Origin: Verrucomicrobiota bacterium | GTDB lineage: Bacteria; Verrucomicrobiota; Verrucomicrobiia; Limisphaerales; Fontisphaeraceae | Assembly (NCBI GenBank): GCA_037139415.1 | Contig: JBAXGN010000009.1 | Location: forward strand, 1-64,000 | Direction: 5' to 3' | Length of the DNA: 64,000 nucleotides | Shown here: positions 24,538-34,115 of the stretch, in pieces | Position numbering within the stretch: position 1 is the stretch's first letter | Layout: each line of letters opens with the position of its first letter | Made by a program: the position numbers and the translations under genes | Notes under the pieces: model-generated | Told to the model about the DNA's origin: nothing | The model's database searches: none | What the model saw: only the letters and a program-made list of their open reading frames with translations

Positions 24538-25713
24538 ATGGATACGATTGAACTTTTCGCCGGCGGTGGCGGCCTTGCACTTGGGCTGCATGGGGCCGGT
24601 TTTTCCCCGGTCGCAGTGGTTGAGCGCGATGCTGACTCGTGCGGCACGCTGCGCGAGAATTGGCTGCGCGGCATGGGTGTTAAATTGGATCTTTTCGATA
24701 TTGATATCCGACAAGTTGATTTTTCCGGATGGCACGAGCGCGTTGAACTCGTTTCTGGTGGTCCCCCCTGCCAGCCGTTTTCTATCGGTGGTAAGCATCG
24801 TGGCTGCAAAGATTCACGGGACATGTTTCCTCATGCGGTCAATGTTGTCCGCACGGTCCAACCCAAAGCGTTCATTTTTGAGAACGTTCGCGGCTTACTC
24901 CGAAAATCTTTTGCAAAGTATTTTGGTTACATACTTCTTCAACTCCAGTATCCAGAAGTTTTTTTCCGGGAAAACGAGACTTGGCCCGAACATCTGGCTC
25001 GATTGGAGGAACATCACACCGCTGGCAAAGTGACTGGTCTGCGCTATCGCGTTGTTTTCCAAAAGATCAACGCTGCCGATTACGGCGTTCCCCAACACCG
25101 TGAGCGAGTAGTGATTGTTGGTTTTAGATGGGATATTCAAGAACCTTGGAGTTTCCCCTTCCCAACGCATTCATCGGATGCTTTGGATTCCGCAATGTGG
25201 CTGTCTGGGTCGTATTGGGATGAACACCATATTTCACGAGCCCATCGCCCGCAACCACCAACAGAAGTTATACGTCGCCTGAAACGAATTGAAACCCTAT
25301 CGTTTTCGGCAAGATGGCGGACGCTCAGGGATGCTTTAGCCGGTTTACCTGATCCTCAAGCAGCCGAGGCTTCACGCGTGCCAAACCACAGGTTTCAATC
25401 AGGTGCGCGCAAATATCCAGGGCATACTGGCAGCGAATTAGACTGCCCAGCCAAGACACTTAAGGCTGGCGATCATGGTGTGCCGGGAGGTGAGAACATG
25501 ATTGCTTTCCCCGATGGCACCGTCCGCTACTTTACTGTGCGCGAAAGCGCGCGCATACAAACTTTTCCAGATTGGTATGTTTTTCCGGGTTCTTGGACAG
25601 AAAGTATGCGTCAAATTGGAAACGCCGTTCCCGTCACCTTGGCCAAGGTTATAGGCACAAGCGTCGCCGCCACGCTGAGAGCGCACCAACGCCGTCAGTT
25701 GAGGAACCAGTGA
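24538..25713 (+). CDS. DNA (cytosine-5-)-methyltransferase of a type II R-M system
   Basis: 391 aa from ATG 24538, which begins MDTIELFAGGGGLALGLHG (motif I). The frame is open upstream into vsr but that part is out-of-frame vsr. Motif IV PPCQPFSIGG supplies the catalytic Cys, motif VI is IFENVRGL, motif VIII is QHRERVVIVGFR, and motif X ends QIGNAVPVTLAKVI, in standard m5C order with a short target-recognition region. It protects host DNA from the adjacent nuclease gene, which starts one base after its stop. By analogy with the nuclease family the site may be CCGCGG; that is inference. Confidence 0.94.
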   Translation: MDTIELFAGGGGLALGLHGAGFSPVAVVERDADSCGTLRENWLRGMGVKLDLFDIDIRQVDFSGWHERVELVSGGPPCQPFSIGGKHRGCKDSRDMFPHAVNVVRTVQPKAFIFENVRGLLRKSFAKYFGYILLQLQYPEVFFRENETWPEHLARLEEHHTAGKVTGLRYRVVFQKINAADYGVPQHRERVVIVGFRWDIQEPWSFPFPTHSSDALDSAMWLSGSYWDEHHISRAHRPQPPTEVIRRLKRIETLSFSARWRTLRDALAGLPDPQAAEASRVPNHRFQSGARKYPGHTGSELDCPAKTLKAGDHGVPGGENMIAFPDGTVRYFTVRESARIQTFPDWYVFPGSWTESMRQIGNAVPVTLAKVIGTSVAATLRAHQRRQLRNQ

Positions 25714-25714
25714 A

Positions 25715-26509
25715 ATGCTAAACGAAACAGACATCCTCCACTTGTTTGAGGAAATACACACGCTTGCCGCAAAACTTCCACATGCGCCCAGCGATTATCA
25801 CAAATTGTCCGACACCAAACGACGACAATTACGCACCAGTCTTGAAAACACCATCCGCAAACTGGATGCGGCTCGGTTGCATTTGGATCCGATTTCTTTG
25901 CCGGATTTGGTTTTTGATCCCACTGCGCCCAAAGTCGTCGGCAAGCTTGTGGCGGACACGCTCCTCCTTCAACCGCGTGTGCGGCTGGACAAGACCTCGG
26001 AGAGTCGGTTTTATGGTGCGGGAGTTTACGCGTTGTACTATCGCGGTAGCTTCGATTGCTATCGCCCGATTTCAGGTAGTGAGCATCCAATTTATGTCGG
26101 CAAGGCTGATCCTATAGAGTTACACGCCGCTAATCCCCGAGAACAAGGTGAGCGGCTTTCCAGCCGTTTAAAAGACCACACCCGCAGTATTCGCGGAACC
26201 AACAATCTTGATATTACTGACTTTGATTGCCGCTACCTTGTGGTGCGAAGTGCATGGGTGGAAACAGCGGAGGATCACCTTATTGAACATTTCAAACCTG
26301 TCTGGAACAAGGAAATCAAGGTCTGCCAAGGTTTCGGTAAGCACGGCGATGATCCCAATACTCGTGCAAATAAGAGGTCGCCATGGGACACTCTCCATCC
26401 GGGCCGCAAGTGGGCAACCCGAACTGATAATACGCCTGGTTCGCTTGGAGTGGATCAAGTCAAGACTGCTATTCTGAAACACTTCTCGGCATATCCACCA
26501 GTCGTTTGA
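25715..26509 (+). CDS. Eco29kI-like GIY-YIG restriction endonuclease
   Basis: 264 aa. The nuclease core has GVYALYY and, 28 residues later, PIYVGKAD, the two GIY-YIG strands. RLKDHTRSI gives the Arg and His of the family, and AEDHLIEHFKPVWN gives the metal-binding Glu and the Asn. This is the arrangement of Eco29kI/NgoMIII enzymes, which cleave CCGCGG; the same specificity here is inferred. GAGGAA ten bases before the ATG is a good ribosome site and overlaps the end of the methyltransferase gene. About 50 residues longer than Eco29kI at the N-terminus. Confidence 0.88.
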   Translation: MLNETDILHLFEEIHTLAAKLPHAPSDYHKLSDTKRRQLRTSLENTIRKLDAARLHLDPISLPDLVFDPTAPKVVGKLVADTLLLQPRVRLDKTSESRFYGAGVYALYYRGSFDCYRPISGSEHPIYVGKADPIELHAANPREQGERLSSRLKDHTRSIRGTNNLDITDFDCRYLVVRSAWVETAEDHLIEHFKPVWNKEIKVCQGFGKHGDDPNTRANKRSPWDTLHPGRKWATRTDNTPGSLGVDQVKTAILKHFSAYPPVV

Positions 26510-26675
26510 TCTGGGGTGACCTCCCTTGTAGTTTGTACTGCGACCTGCCTGGTTACCGCAATATGGTGGCTACCATTATTGCCCCGTCCAAGCCAGGCTG
26601 GAAACGCATACAAATACCTCTTTTTGTTGCATTTAACTTGTCAGGCCTCATTTTTTACGGTCTAACCGCCCGTGC

Positions 26676-27479
26676 ATGATAACTGATTGGATTGCGGTAA
26701 TTATCCTGGGGATCGTGGAAGGCATCACGGAATTTCTTCCGGTGTCGTCCACGGGCCACATGTTGTTGGTGGAATGCATCAAGGGCATGCCCCGCGAGAG
26801 CGACCTGTTCCTGGTGGTTATCCAGGCGTTTGCGGTCATAGCGGTCATCCCGCTGTTTCCCGAGCGCATGAATCAGTTTCTGTTCAAATGGCGCGAGCCA
26901 GCCACACGCGATTACCTGCTGAAATTTTTCACCGCGTTTGCCATCACGGGGGCGGGCGGGCTCCTGCTGGAAAAGATGCATTTCAAACTGCCGGAGAAGG
27001 CGCTTCCAGTGGCGCTGGCGCTGGCGATCGGCGGCGTGCTCTTTCTGCTGGTGGAGCGCTGGATCAAGGGCCGGCCGGTCTCCAATGAAATCACCTGGAA
27101 CATCGCCATCGCCGTGGGGTTGGGTCAACTGGTCGCGGCGATCTTCCCCGGATCATCCCGGTCCGGCACCACCATTCTGCTGGCGCTGATGTTCGGCTTG
27201 AGCCGTCCGGCGGCCACCGAGTTCACCTTCCTGGTCGGCATCCCCACGATGCTGGCCGCGAGCGGGTTGAAAATTTTCAAGGCGCTGCATCATCCCGCGC
27301 CGGGGGCGGCACCCGAGCATTGGGGTTTGCTGCTGCTGGGTGGAGTGGTGTCCGCCATCGTCTCCTTTATCGTGGTGAAATGGATGCTTCGCTACGTGCA
27401 GACACACACTTTTGAAATCTTCGGCTGGTACCGGATTCTCGCTGGCGGCCTGCTGCTGCTGGGGATGTTCTGGCGCTGA
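26676..27479 (+). CDS. uppP: Undecaprenyl-diphosphatase
   Basis: Polytopic inner-membrane phosphatase (BacA family) that recycles undecaprenyl pyrophosphate to the monophosphate lipid carrier for peptidoglycan and surface polysaccharides. Both family signatures are present: EGITEFLPVSSTGH at about 15-28 and PGSSRSGTT at about 160. 267 aa with about seven hydrophobic segments, the usual size. It sits alone after a 166-bp spacer following the restriction cassette. The same carrier pool would feed the EPS locus at 37-45 kb. Overexpression is known to give bacitracin resistance in other bacteria. Confidence 0.95.
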   Translation: MITDWIAVIILGIVEGITEFLPVSSTGHMLLVECIKGMPRESDLFLVVIQAFAVIAVIPLFPERMNQFLFKWREPATRDYLLKFFTAFAITGAGGLLLEKMHFKLPEKALPVALALAIGGVLFLLVERWIKGRPVSNEITWNIAIAVGLGQLVAAIFPGSSRSGTTILLALMFGLSRPAATEFTFLVGIPTMLAASGLKIFKALHHPAPGAAPEHWGLLLLGGVVSAIVSFIVVKWMLRYVQTHTFEIFGWYRILAGGLLLLGMFWR

Positions 27480-27554
27480 GTGTCAGGTCTTCCGGTTCAA
27501 GTTGTTGGTTGAAGTTGCTTGCCTTAAGCATCCGGTACTCTTTAGGGTGAGGGC

Positions 27555-30314
27555 ATGTTTTTGGCCCAAACTCATGCATGGCTAAGCCGTCTGGCGGTTG
27601 GTGCAACCACCCTCCTTGCCTGCCTTGTGCAGGGGCGTGAAACACCCACTCGAATTGATGTGCTAACGCATGCCAAATCACCCGCGCAAGCGCCGCTGAT
27701 GGGCATCTGCGCGGTGATTGGCGAAAGCGAAGAGCTCGCGCTGGCCCTTGGCGCTCAGACCAACCTGGTAACCCATATCTTGGCACCGACCGAAGCCGGA
27801 GCGTCCGCGTTGCGCGCCGCCTTGCTACAGCGCAACCTGTACGGGCCGGTGACGGTGGAGTGGTGGCGGGAAAAAGCGCTTCCGTATGCGGATGGCACGG
27901 TGAACGCATTGATCGTGGAACAACCGGGCCAGTTTGCCGAGGCGGAGCTTTTGCGGGTGGTGACACCGCTGGGCGTGTTCTGGAACAAGCGCGAGAACCA
28001 GTGGCAGTGCGTCCCCAAACCGTGGCCGGCGGAACTGGACGAATGGACCCATGCGCGGCATGCGGCGGATGGCAACATGGTGTCGCAGGATCACGCCGTT
28101 AAAACACCCACCTCCATTCGCTGGATTGGTGGCCCGCCACAGGATGACGGCGGGCGCAAGTGGTATTATGACCACGTCCTGCTGACCGCCCAGGGACGCA
28201 ACCTTTATGTGTTCGACGATGAAATCGTGGCGCGTGACAGCTTCAACGGGCGGCTGCTCTGGACTAAACCCGTCAAGGCCGTGAGCTTCAAGGAAACGGG
28301 CACGCCGCTCTTTGCCAAGGTGGGCTTCCGCACCTCCAAGGTGCGCCCCGCTTTGCACCAAGACTACATCTATGCCGTGGTGGATGGAAAGTTGGTCATT
28401 CTGGATGTAAACAGTGGCGAGACGTTGCGCGTGATCTGCGACGCGGAGGCACCCCGGGAAATCGCGGTGGTGGATCAGACGGTGTTGTTCTCGGATAAGG
28501 ACGGCATTCGCGCCTTCTCATTGGAGGGCAAATTACGCTGGAAAAACGCGGAACCGGCGCGGCGCATGGTGGCGGGGGATGGCCGTGTGTATTACGTTAA
28601 CAGCCAGACGGTGGTGGGGCTGGCATTGGACTCGGGCCAGCCCCTGTGGCGCACGGAGCACCCGCAAGCCGCCGAAGCCGTCACCTGCAGTTATTATCGC
28701 GGGGTGTTGGTGCTGGAACGTTCGTCATGGAAGGACGCTGGCGAGGGTAACGGCGTGCTGGCGTTTGCCGGGGAGAACGGGCGCACCCTGTGGACCAAGG
28801 AGTATGTGCCGGGCATGACGCATTACAAGGAGGCGCGCGCCTTTTTTGCCAGCGACCTGGTCTGGCTGCAATCCGGCAAACAAAAATTCTCGGGCTACAA
28901 CCCGTTGACGGGCGAGGAAGTCAAGACTTGGGGCAACCGTGGGCTGCATTGTTCGACCCCGGTGGCCACCGAGCATTACCTGATTGCGGCGGAATGCGAA
29001 TTTACTGACCTGGCGGACGGCACGCAATCGCGCGCCCGCATGTTTAAGAGCGCCTGCCGGCTGCCATTTATTCCCGCCAATGGCCTGCTCTACACGTTCC
29101 CTGTGCAATGCGAATGCTTCCCCATGTTGCGCGGTTACATGGCGCTGGCAGGCAGCGGCCCCAATGCCGAAGCTGCCACGCCACGTTTGCAACCGGGTCC
29201 CGCCATGAACCGGAACGCCGTCACTCCGGCGCCTGCCGCTGATTGGCCGATGTATCGCCGCGATGTCTTTCGCAGCAACTGGCAAACGAACCAGTTACCC
29301 GGGCATATGCTGCGGAAAGCGTGGGAAACGCCGCTGGCCGCCGCACGCCATGGCCTACTGGCGGAGGATTGGCAGAATGATCCGTTCTGCCGGGGCACGT
29401 TGACCCCGCTCACCAGCGCCCACCAATTGGTGCTGGTCGCCGTTTCGGAGGAACACCGCGTGGTGGCCCTGGACGCCGCGACTGGCAAACCGCGCTGGTC
29501 CTTTGTGGCTGGTGGCCGCGTAGATACCCCGCCCTCCATCGCCCAGGGCCGCTGTTTTTTCGGCGCGCATGATGGCTATGTCTATTGCCTTGATGTGGAA
29601 ACGGGTGAACTCGCCTGGCGTTTTCGCGCCGCGCCGCGCGAAACTCGCATCCCCGTCTATGGTCAGTTGGAATCCCTCTGGCCGGTGGCTGGTGGCGTGT
29701 TGACGCAGGACGGAGTGGCCTGGTTTGCGGCCGGGCGTCATCCCAATTCGGATGGCGGTGTGCGCGCCTTTGCCCTGCGCGTCCGGGATGGTGGCGTGGT
29801 GTGGGAGAAAACCATCACGGATATGGGGGTGACCAACTGGTACAGCGGATTCTTCCCCGGCACCAAAGTCAAATTCGGCATTGATTACGAACCGGTGGAC
29901 CTGTTCGTGCGAGACGGCGACCGCGTGGCGATGTCGCGCTGGCAATTTCAACCGAAAACCGGCGCGGTCCGACTGGCGTTTACCAACGTGCAATACGTGG
30001 CTTTTGATACCCAGCACGTGCCCCGGGGTGTCTGGGGATATGGCATCCGCCAGAACAAAATGGTGCGCGACAAGCTGCCTGCCGCCTTTACCCCGATGGC
30101 GATGCACCACGGCACCACCAACGATGTGGCGCTGATCCTGGCCGGGGAAACCACCATCCTCGCCAATCGCATCGGCGAACTCAAAGTCGGCACGCAACCG
30201 CCAGTGAAATTGGGCGCGCCCGCTGTGCGGGATGGGGTGATTGCCGCCGGTGGACGCCTCTATGTGGCGCGGCAGGACGGCGTCGTCTGCTGTTACGAAG
30301 CCTCCGCGCCCTGA
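27555..30314 (+). CDS. Exported PQQ-like beta-propeller protein
   Basis: 919 aa. A short signal-like N-terminus precedes about 130 residues that look like a decayed methyltransferase fold (ILAPTEAGASALRAAL ... LLRVVTPLGVFW). Two sets of PQQ-type propeller blades follow (about 200-500 and about 570-900) with the repeated pattern ALDAATGKPRWSF / YCLDVETGELAWRFR. This architecture is common in Verrucomicrobiota and Planctomycetes. The conserved PQQ-binding residues of alcohol dehydrogenases are not evident, so it is probably a BamB-like scaffold or binding protein, not an oxidoreductase. Role unknown. A heptamer array begins six bases after its stop codon. Confidence 0.8.
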   Translation: MFLAQTHAWLSRLAVGATTLLACLVQGRETPTRIDVLTHAKSPAQAPLMGICAVIGESEELALALGAQTNLVTHILAPTEAGASALRAALLQRNLYGPVTVEWWREKALPYADGTVNALIVEQPGQFAEAELLRVVTPLGVFWNKRENQWQCVPKPWPAELDEWTHARHAADGNMVSQDHAVKTPTSIRWIGGPPQDDGGRKWYYDHVLLTAQGRNLYVFDDEIVARDSFNGRLLWTKPVKAVSFKETGTPLFAKVGFRTSKVRPALHQDYIYAVVDGKLVILDVNSGETLRVICDAEAPREIAVVDQTVLFSDKDGIRAFSLEGKLRWKNAEPARRMVAGDGRVYYVNSQTVVGLALDSGQPLWRTEHPQAAEAVTCSYYRGVLVLERSSWKDAGEGNGVLAFAGENGRTLWTKEYVPGMTHYKEARAFFASDLVWLQSGKQKFSGYNPLTGEEVKTWGNRGLHCSTPVATEHYLIAAECEFTDLADGTQSRARMFKSACRLPFIPANGLLYTFPVQCECFPMLRGYMALAGSGPNAEAATPRLQPGPAMNRNAVTPAPAADWPMYRRDVFRSNWQTNQLPGHMLRKAWETPLAAARHGLLAEDWQNDPFCRGTLTPLTSAHQLVLVAVSEEHRVVALDAATGKPRWSFVAGGRVDTPPSIAQGRCFFGAHDGYVYCLDVETGELAWRFRAAPRETRIPVYGQLESLWPVAGGVLTQDGVAWFAAGRHPNSDGGVRAFALRVRDGGVVWEKTITDMGVTNWYSGFFPGTKVKFGIDYEPVDLFVRDGDRVAMSRWQFQPKTGAVRLAFTNVQYVAFDTQHVPRGVWGYGIRQNKMVRDKLPAAFTPMAMHHGTTNDVALILAGETTILANRIGELKVGTQPPVKLGAPAVRDGVIAAGGRLYVARQDGVVCCYEASAP

Positions 30315-30320
30315 GCTGCG

Positions 30321-30355
30321 TCGGCTTTCGGAATTCGGTGTTTGCGATTCGGTTT
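30321..30355. repeat. Heptamer-period tandem array, locus 4
   Basis: Five 7-mers: TCGGCTT, TCGGAAT, TCGGTGT, TTGCGAT, TCGGTTT. It fills almost the whole gap between the propeller gene and the convergent aldose epimerase gene. The trailing T-run could help termination, but no stem is present. Confidence 0.7.
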
Positions 30356-30364
30356 TTTTGCCGG

Positions 30365-31504
30365 TCATTCCACCGAAAACTTAAACTGAGTCTCGGAGCG
30401 GAACTGCACGCCAGCCTTCAAAGTCGTGCTCGGGAAGTTTGGCTTGTTCACCGAGTCCGGATAGTGCTGGGTTTCAAAGCACACCCCGGCATAAGGCTGA
30501 TAGACCGCACCGCGTTTGCCCTTGAAATTCTTCATCCCGTTGGCCGTGTACACCTGCATCCCGGGTTCCGTCGTCCAGACCTCCATCACGCGACCGGATT
30601 TGGGTTCCTGCACCCGCGCCGCCAGCATCAGTGACTGATCGTCGTGGTTCAACACATAGTTGTGATCATACCCCTTGGTCTTCGGGAGGTCTTGAATCCG
30701 TTCACCCAGCGTGTGCGGCGCGGTGAAATCCAGGGGCGTGCCTTTCACCGGCGCAATTTCGCCGGTGGGAATCAGCGCATCATCCACCACGGTGTAGCGA
30801 TCCGCATTGATCCGCAGCATGTGGGCCAGCACGTCCCCGGCATCGTGACCGGCCAGGTTGAAGTAGCTGTGATTCGTCAGGTTAATGACGGTATCCTTGT
30901 CCGAGACACCGGTGTACTCGAGGATCAACTCATTCTTGTCGGTGAGCCGGTAGGTAACCGTCACCGTGAGTTTTCCGGGGAATCCCTCTTCGCCATCGGC
31001 GCTGACATAGGTCAGACGCACCGCCGCCTCGCCCTTCCGTTCCAGGATGGCACCCTGCCACACGCGCTTCATGAAACCATTCGGGCCGCCGTGAATGGAA
31101 TGCTTGCCGCTGTTTTTGGCCAGCGGATAAACCACGCCGTTCAGCGTGAACTGCGCCCCGCCAATCCGGTTGGCGAACCGCCCCACTGTGGAGCCCATGG
31201 CGGGATGCCCCTTCATGTAACCGGCGCAATCGTCCAATCCCAGGACGACATCGGCCAGCTTGCCTTGGCGATCCGGCACCTGCAATTCAATCAGCGTCGC
31301 CCCGTACGACATCACTTTGGCCGTGGTCCCCTTGGAGTTGGTCAAAATGAATACCTCGACTACCGACCCATCCGCCGTTTTGCCGAACTCCTGGCGCTGC
31401 ACGCCGGGTGCGGTGCGGGATGGATTCTCCGCCGCTGCTGCCATGCCAAAGGTGAACGGCAACACGCCCAGCGCGAGCCACAAGCTATCAATCATGCGAT
31501 TCAT
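30365..31504 (-). CDS. galM: Exported aldose 1-epimerase (mutarotase)
   Basis: Interconverts alpha and beta anomers of aldoses. 379 aa with an N-terminal signal peptide (SLWLALGVLPFTFGMAAAA), so probably periplasmic. Catalytic features: His in GKHSIHGGPNGF, the second His in TNHSYFNL (about 210) and the base Glu in GVCFETQHYPDS near the C-terminus. Fits handling of sugars freed by the secreted hydrolases of the region. Divergent from mutM, 65 bp apart, with a candidate promoter in between. Confidence 0.9.
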   Translation of the reverse strand: MNRMIDSLWLALGVLPFTFGMAAAAENPSRTAPGVQRQEFGKTADGSVVEVFILTNSKGTTAKVMSYGATLIELQVPDRQGKLADVVLGLDDCAGYMKGHPAMGSTVGRFANRIGGAQFTLNGVVYPLAKNSGKHSIHGGPNGFMKRVWQGAILERKGEAAVRLTYVSADGEEGFPGKLTVTVTYRLTDKNELILEYTGVSDKDTVINLTNHSYFNLAGHDAGDVLAHMLRINADRYTVVDDALIPTGEIAPVKGTPLDFTAPHTLGERIQDLPKTKGYDHNYVLNHDDQSLMLAARVQEPKSGRVMEVWTTEPGMQVYTANGMKNFKGKRGAVYQPYAGVCFETQHYPDSVNKPNFPSTTLKAGVQFRSETQFKFSVE

Positions 31505-31510
31505 GTATTC

Positions 31511-31539
31511 ATTCTAACGCAAAATTGAATCATTGAAAA
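31511..31539 (-). promoter_or_regulatory. Possible promoter of the aldose epimerase gene
   Basis: On the minus strand TTTTCA (31534-31539), a 17-bp spacer and TAGAAT (31511-31516), 7 bases upstream of the start codon. The -10 is good, the -35 weak. AT-rich divergent spacer shared with mutM. Confidence 0.35.
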
Positions 31540-31569
31540 TTTAAAAATGTAGGGCACTTTTGCGGGCAC

Positions 31570-32421
31570 ATGCCTGAGATGCCAGAAGTGGAAGTATTGC
31601 GGCGGCACCTGGAGCCGCTGATTCGCGGACGGGTGATTCGTGACGTGGAGGTGCGGCGCGCAAAGATTGTCGCACCGGATACGCCCGCCGCCTTCCGGAA
31701 GCGGTTGTTGGGCGCGAAATTTACCGGGGTTTCGCGGCGGGGAAAGTATTTGCTGTTTGCTCTCCGGCCACCGGGACGGCAAGAACCGTTCCAGTTATTG
31801 GGGCATCTGGGAATGACGGGCCGCATGTTTCTACAACCCTCGCGCGCCGCGATGCCCCGGCATACAGCGGTGGTGATGCGGTTGGGCAAATACAACTTTG
31901 TGTACGAGGATACCCGTTACTTCGGGCGTATGAGCCTGGATACGCGAGCCGTGGCCCAACTCGGCCCGGAGCCGTTGGAACCGGATTTTCCCGTCGCCGA
32001 ATTTCGGCGAGTACTTCGCCGCTCGGCGCAGGCCATTAAAGTAAAACTGTTGGATCAATCATTGGTGGCGGGCATCGGCAACATCTACGCCAGCGAGATT
32101 TTGTTCCTGGCCGGCATCGCCCCGCGCCGCGCCGCTCGCAGCCTGAAAGCACCGCACATGAAAGCCCTGTTACAAGCGATGCGCCAGGTCCTGACCGAGG
32201 CCATCGAGGGCGGCAGCACCATTCCGCTGGATTTTGCGGGGACGGGCAAGCGCGATGGGTTGTTTTATTTTGGCCGGGCGGACGGCGCGCCGGACTATTA
32301 CACTGAACGGTTGCGCGTGTATGACCGCGCCAAACAGCCTTGCCTCCGTTGCGGGCAGCCGATCCGAAAAATGGTCCAAGCCGCGCGTAGTACGTTCTAT
32401 TGTCCGAAATGTCAGAAGTAA
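31570..32421 (+). CDS. mutM: Formamidopyrimidine-DNA glycosylase
   Basis: Bifunctional DNA glycosylase/AP lyase removing 8-oxoguanine and ring-opened purines. The start MPEMPEVEVL corresponds to the invariant MPELPEVE, so Pro2 is the Schiff-base nucleophile and Glu3 the helper; an in-frame ATG three codons later would also yield PEVEV but leaves the family spacing wrong. RRGKYLLF carries the conserved beta-hairpin Lys. The C-terminus is a four-Cys zinc finger (CLRCGQ ... YCPKCQK). 283 aa, normal length. Converges on ruvB with a 9-bp gap. Confidence 0.95.
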   Translation: MPEMPEVEVLRRHLEPLIRGRVIRDVEVRRAKIVAPDTPAAFRKRLLGAKFTGVSRRGKYLLFALRPPGRQEPFQLLGHLGMTGRMFLQPSRAAMPRHTAVVMRLGKYNFVYEDTRYFGRMSLDTRAVAQLGPEPLEPDFPVAEFRRVLRRSAQAIKVKLLDQSLVAGIGNIYASEILFLAGIAPRRAARSLKAPHMKALLQAMRQVLTEAIEGGSTIPLDFAGTGKRDGLFYFGRADGAPDYYTERLRVYDRAKQPCLRCGQPIRKMVQAARSTFYCPKCQK

Positions 32422-32430
32422 GCAGCAACG

Positions 32431-33450
32431 CTACAACAGCGAAGCTTGCTTTCCCGGCGACGGCTGCACCCCCAGCTTTTTGTAACCAAGTTCGGTAACC
32501 ACACGCCCTTGCGAGGTGCGTTTGAGGAAGCCTTCCATAATTAGATACGGCTCGTACACTTCTTCGATCGTGTCCGGTTCCTCGCCCACCGCCACCGCCA
32601 GGGAACTCACGCCCACCGGGCCGCCACCGAACTTCACGATGATGGTCTCCAGAATACGTTTATCCATCAGGTCCAGGCCATTTTCGTCAATTTCCAGGAT
32701 GGCCAGCGCTTTTTCGGCAATGGCGATGGTAATGCGGCCATCGCCCTTCACTTGGGCGTAGTCGCGCACGCGGCGCAGCAGGTTGTTGGCAATGCGCGGG
32801 GTGCCACGGCTGCGCCGGGCGATTTCCAAGGCGCCACTCTCCTCGATTTCAATATTCAGCAATCGGGCGGCGCGGGTGACAATCTTCTGTAACTGTTGGG
32901 CGTCGTAATAGTCCAGGCGTTCCCGAATGGGGAAGCGCGTGAGCAGCGGAGCGGTAAGCAACCCGCTGCGGGTGGTGGCTCCGACCAAGGTGAAGCGCGG
33001 CAGATTTAGCCGCACACTGCGCGCGTTGGGTCCCTGGTCAATGATGATATCCAGCTTGAAATCCTCCATCGCGGGATAGAGGTATTCCTCGATGGTCTTT
33101 TGCAGACGATGAATTTCGTCAATGAACAAGACATCGCCTTCTTCGAGGTTGGTCAGCAGTCCGGCCAGGTCCCCCGCTTTTTCGATCGTGGGGCCGCTGG
33201 TGGATTTGAGGCTGGCACCCATGGCCTTGGCAATGATGTTGGCCAGCGTGGTTTTTCCCAGGCCAGGCGGGCCGCTAAGCAGGAGATGGTCCAGCGATTC
33301 CTTGCGCTGTTGGGCGGCTTGCACCGCGATTTCCAAGCGCTCCTTGACTTTGGCCTGCCCGGTAAAATCCGAAAACAGCGACGGACGCAGCGTCATTTCC
33401 AACGCCGCATCCGGCTTCGTCAATACATCGGTCACTATGCGGTCTGCCAT
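32431..33450 (-). CDS. ruvB: Holliday junction branch-migration helicase RuvB
   Basis: AAA+ motor that drives branch migration with RuvA during recombination repair. Starts with the family's [19 protein letters not shown], Walker A is [12 protein letters not shown], Walker B is [10 protein letters not shown], the sensor region is [13 protein letters not shown] and the C-terminal winged helix ends [13 protein letters not shown]. 339 aa. ruvA and ruvC are not in the window, so it is separated from its usual partners. Confidence 0.96.
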   Translation of the reverse strand: MADRIVTDVLTKPDAALEMTLRPSLFSDFTGQAKVKERLEIAVQAAQQRKESLDHLLLSGPPGLGKTTLANIIAKAMGASLKSTSGPTIEKAGDLAGLLTNLEEGDVLFIDEIHRLQKTIEEYLYPAMEDFKLDIIIDQGPNARSVRLNLPRFTLVGATTRSGLLTAPLLTRFPIRERLDYYDAQQLQKIVTRAARLLNIEIEESGALEIARRSRGTPRIANNLLRRVRDYAQVKGDGRITIAIAEKALAILEIDENGLDLMDKRILETIIVKFGGGPVGVSSLAVAVGEEPDTIEEVYEPYLIMEGFLKRTSQGRVVTELGYKKLGVQPSPGKQASLL

Positions 33451-33617
33451 CGGGACAGAGCATGAAGAAACCCGGCCTCACCGACAAGGTAAAACGGTGG
33501 GAGTTCGGTTTGACCCGAAATACAGGGTAACCGGCCGGAGTTTGGCTTGTGGGCATTTTTCATATTGGCACGCATTCATTCTGGAATACTGAATACTTGG
33601 ACGGGCTTATCGGTCAA

Positions 33618-34076
33618 ATGAACTGGATGAAGCCATTTTTGCTTATGGTTGTGGTTGGGTTGGCCATGGTCGGGATTGCTGGCGGCAGCGAACCGGCGCC
33701 GGTGGTGTTCTATGTTCAGCTTGTGCGGGGCACGAGTGAAAGCCAGCCACCAGCCAAAGATAGCAAGGTAATTGGGCCCAAATTGGCGGCACAATTCCGG
33801 GTCTTTGCCGGCTGGAAACATTACTGGGAAATTGCACGCCAGGAAACCCGGATCGTCCCGGGACAAAAATGCCGGATTAAACTGAATCCGGAACGCGAGG
33901 TGGAGATTGACCTGTCTGCTCAAGGCAAACGGACTATCACCGCCTATTTCAAAGGGCAGTCGTTGGGCCGGTCCACCGACCAACTGGACGCGCCCATGAC
34001 GGTCATCGGCGGGGAACGCGACCCGCGCACCACTTGGTTTATCGCCGTCCGGCGGGATAAACCGACTACCGAGTAG
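33618..34076 (+). CDS. Hypothetical exported protein
   Basis: 152 aa from ATG 33618, which opens a signal peptide (MNWMKPFLLMVVVGLAMVGIAGG). The frame is open back to 33549, but that part overlaps an irregular repeat-like stretch. The mature part (about 130 aa) is predicted beta-rich with no recognised domain. Codon usage resembles the neighbours. No operon partner. Confidence 0.6.
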   Translation: MNWMKPFLLMVVVGLAMVGIAGGSEPAPVVFYVQLVRGTSESQPPAKDSKVIGPKLAAQFRVFAGWKHYWEIARQETRIVPGQKCRIKLNPEREVEIDLSAQGKRTITAYFKGQSLGRSTDQLDAPMTVIGGERDPRTTWFIAVRRDKPTTE

Positions 34077-34115
34077 GCGCTTGCTCCGCGATTGGCGCGG
34101 GAAGAATTCAGGTGA

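Noticed and set aside
27555-30314. PQQ-dependent alcohol dehydrogenase
   Set aside because: Blade repeats only; no cofactor-binding residues or cytochrome domain could be seen.
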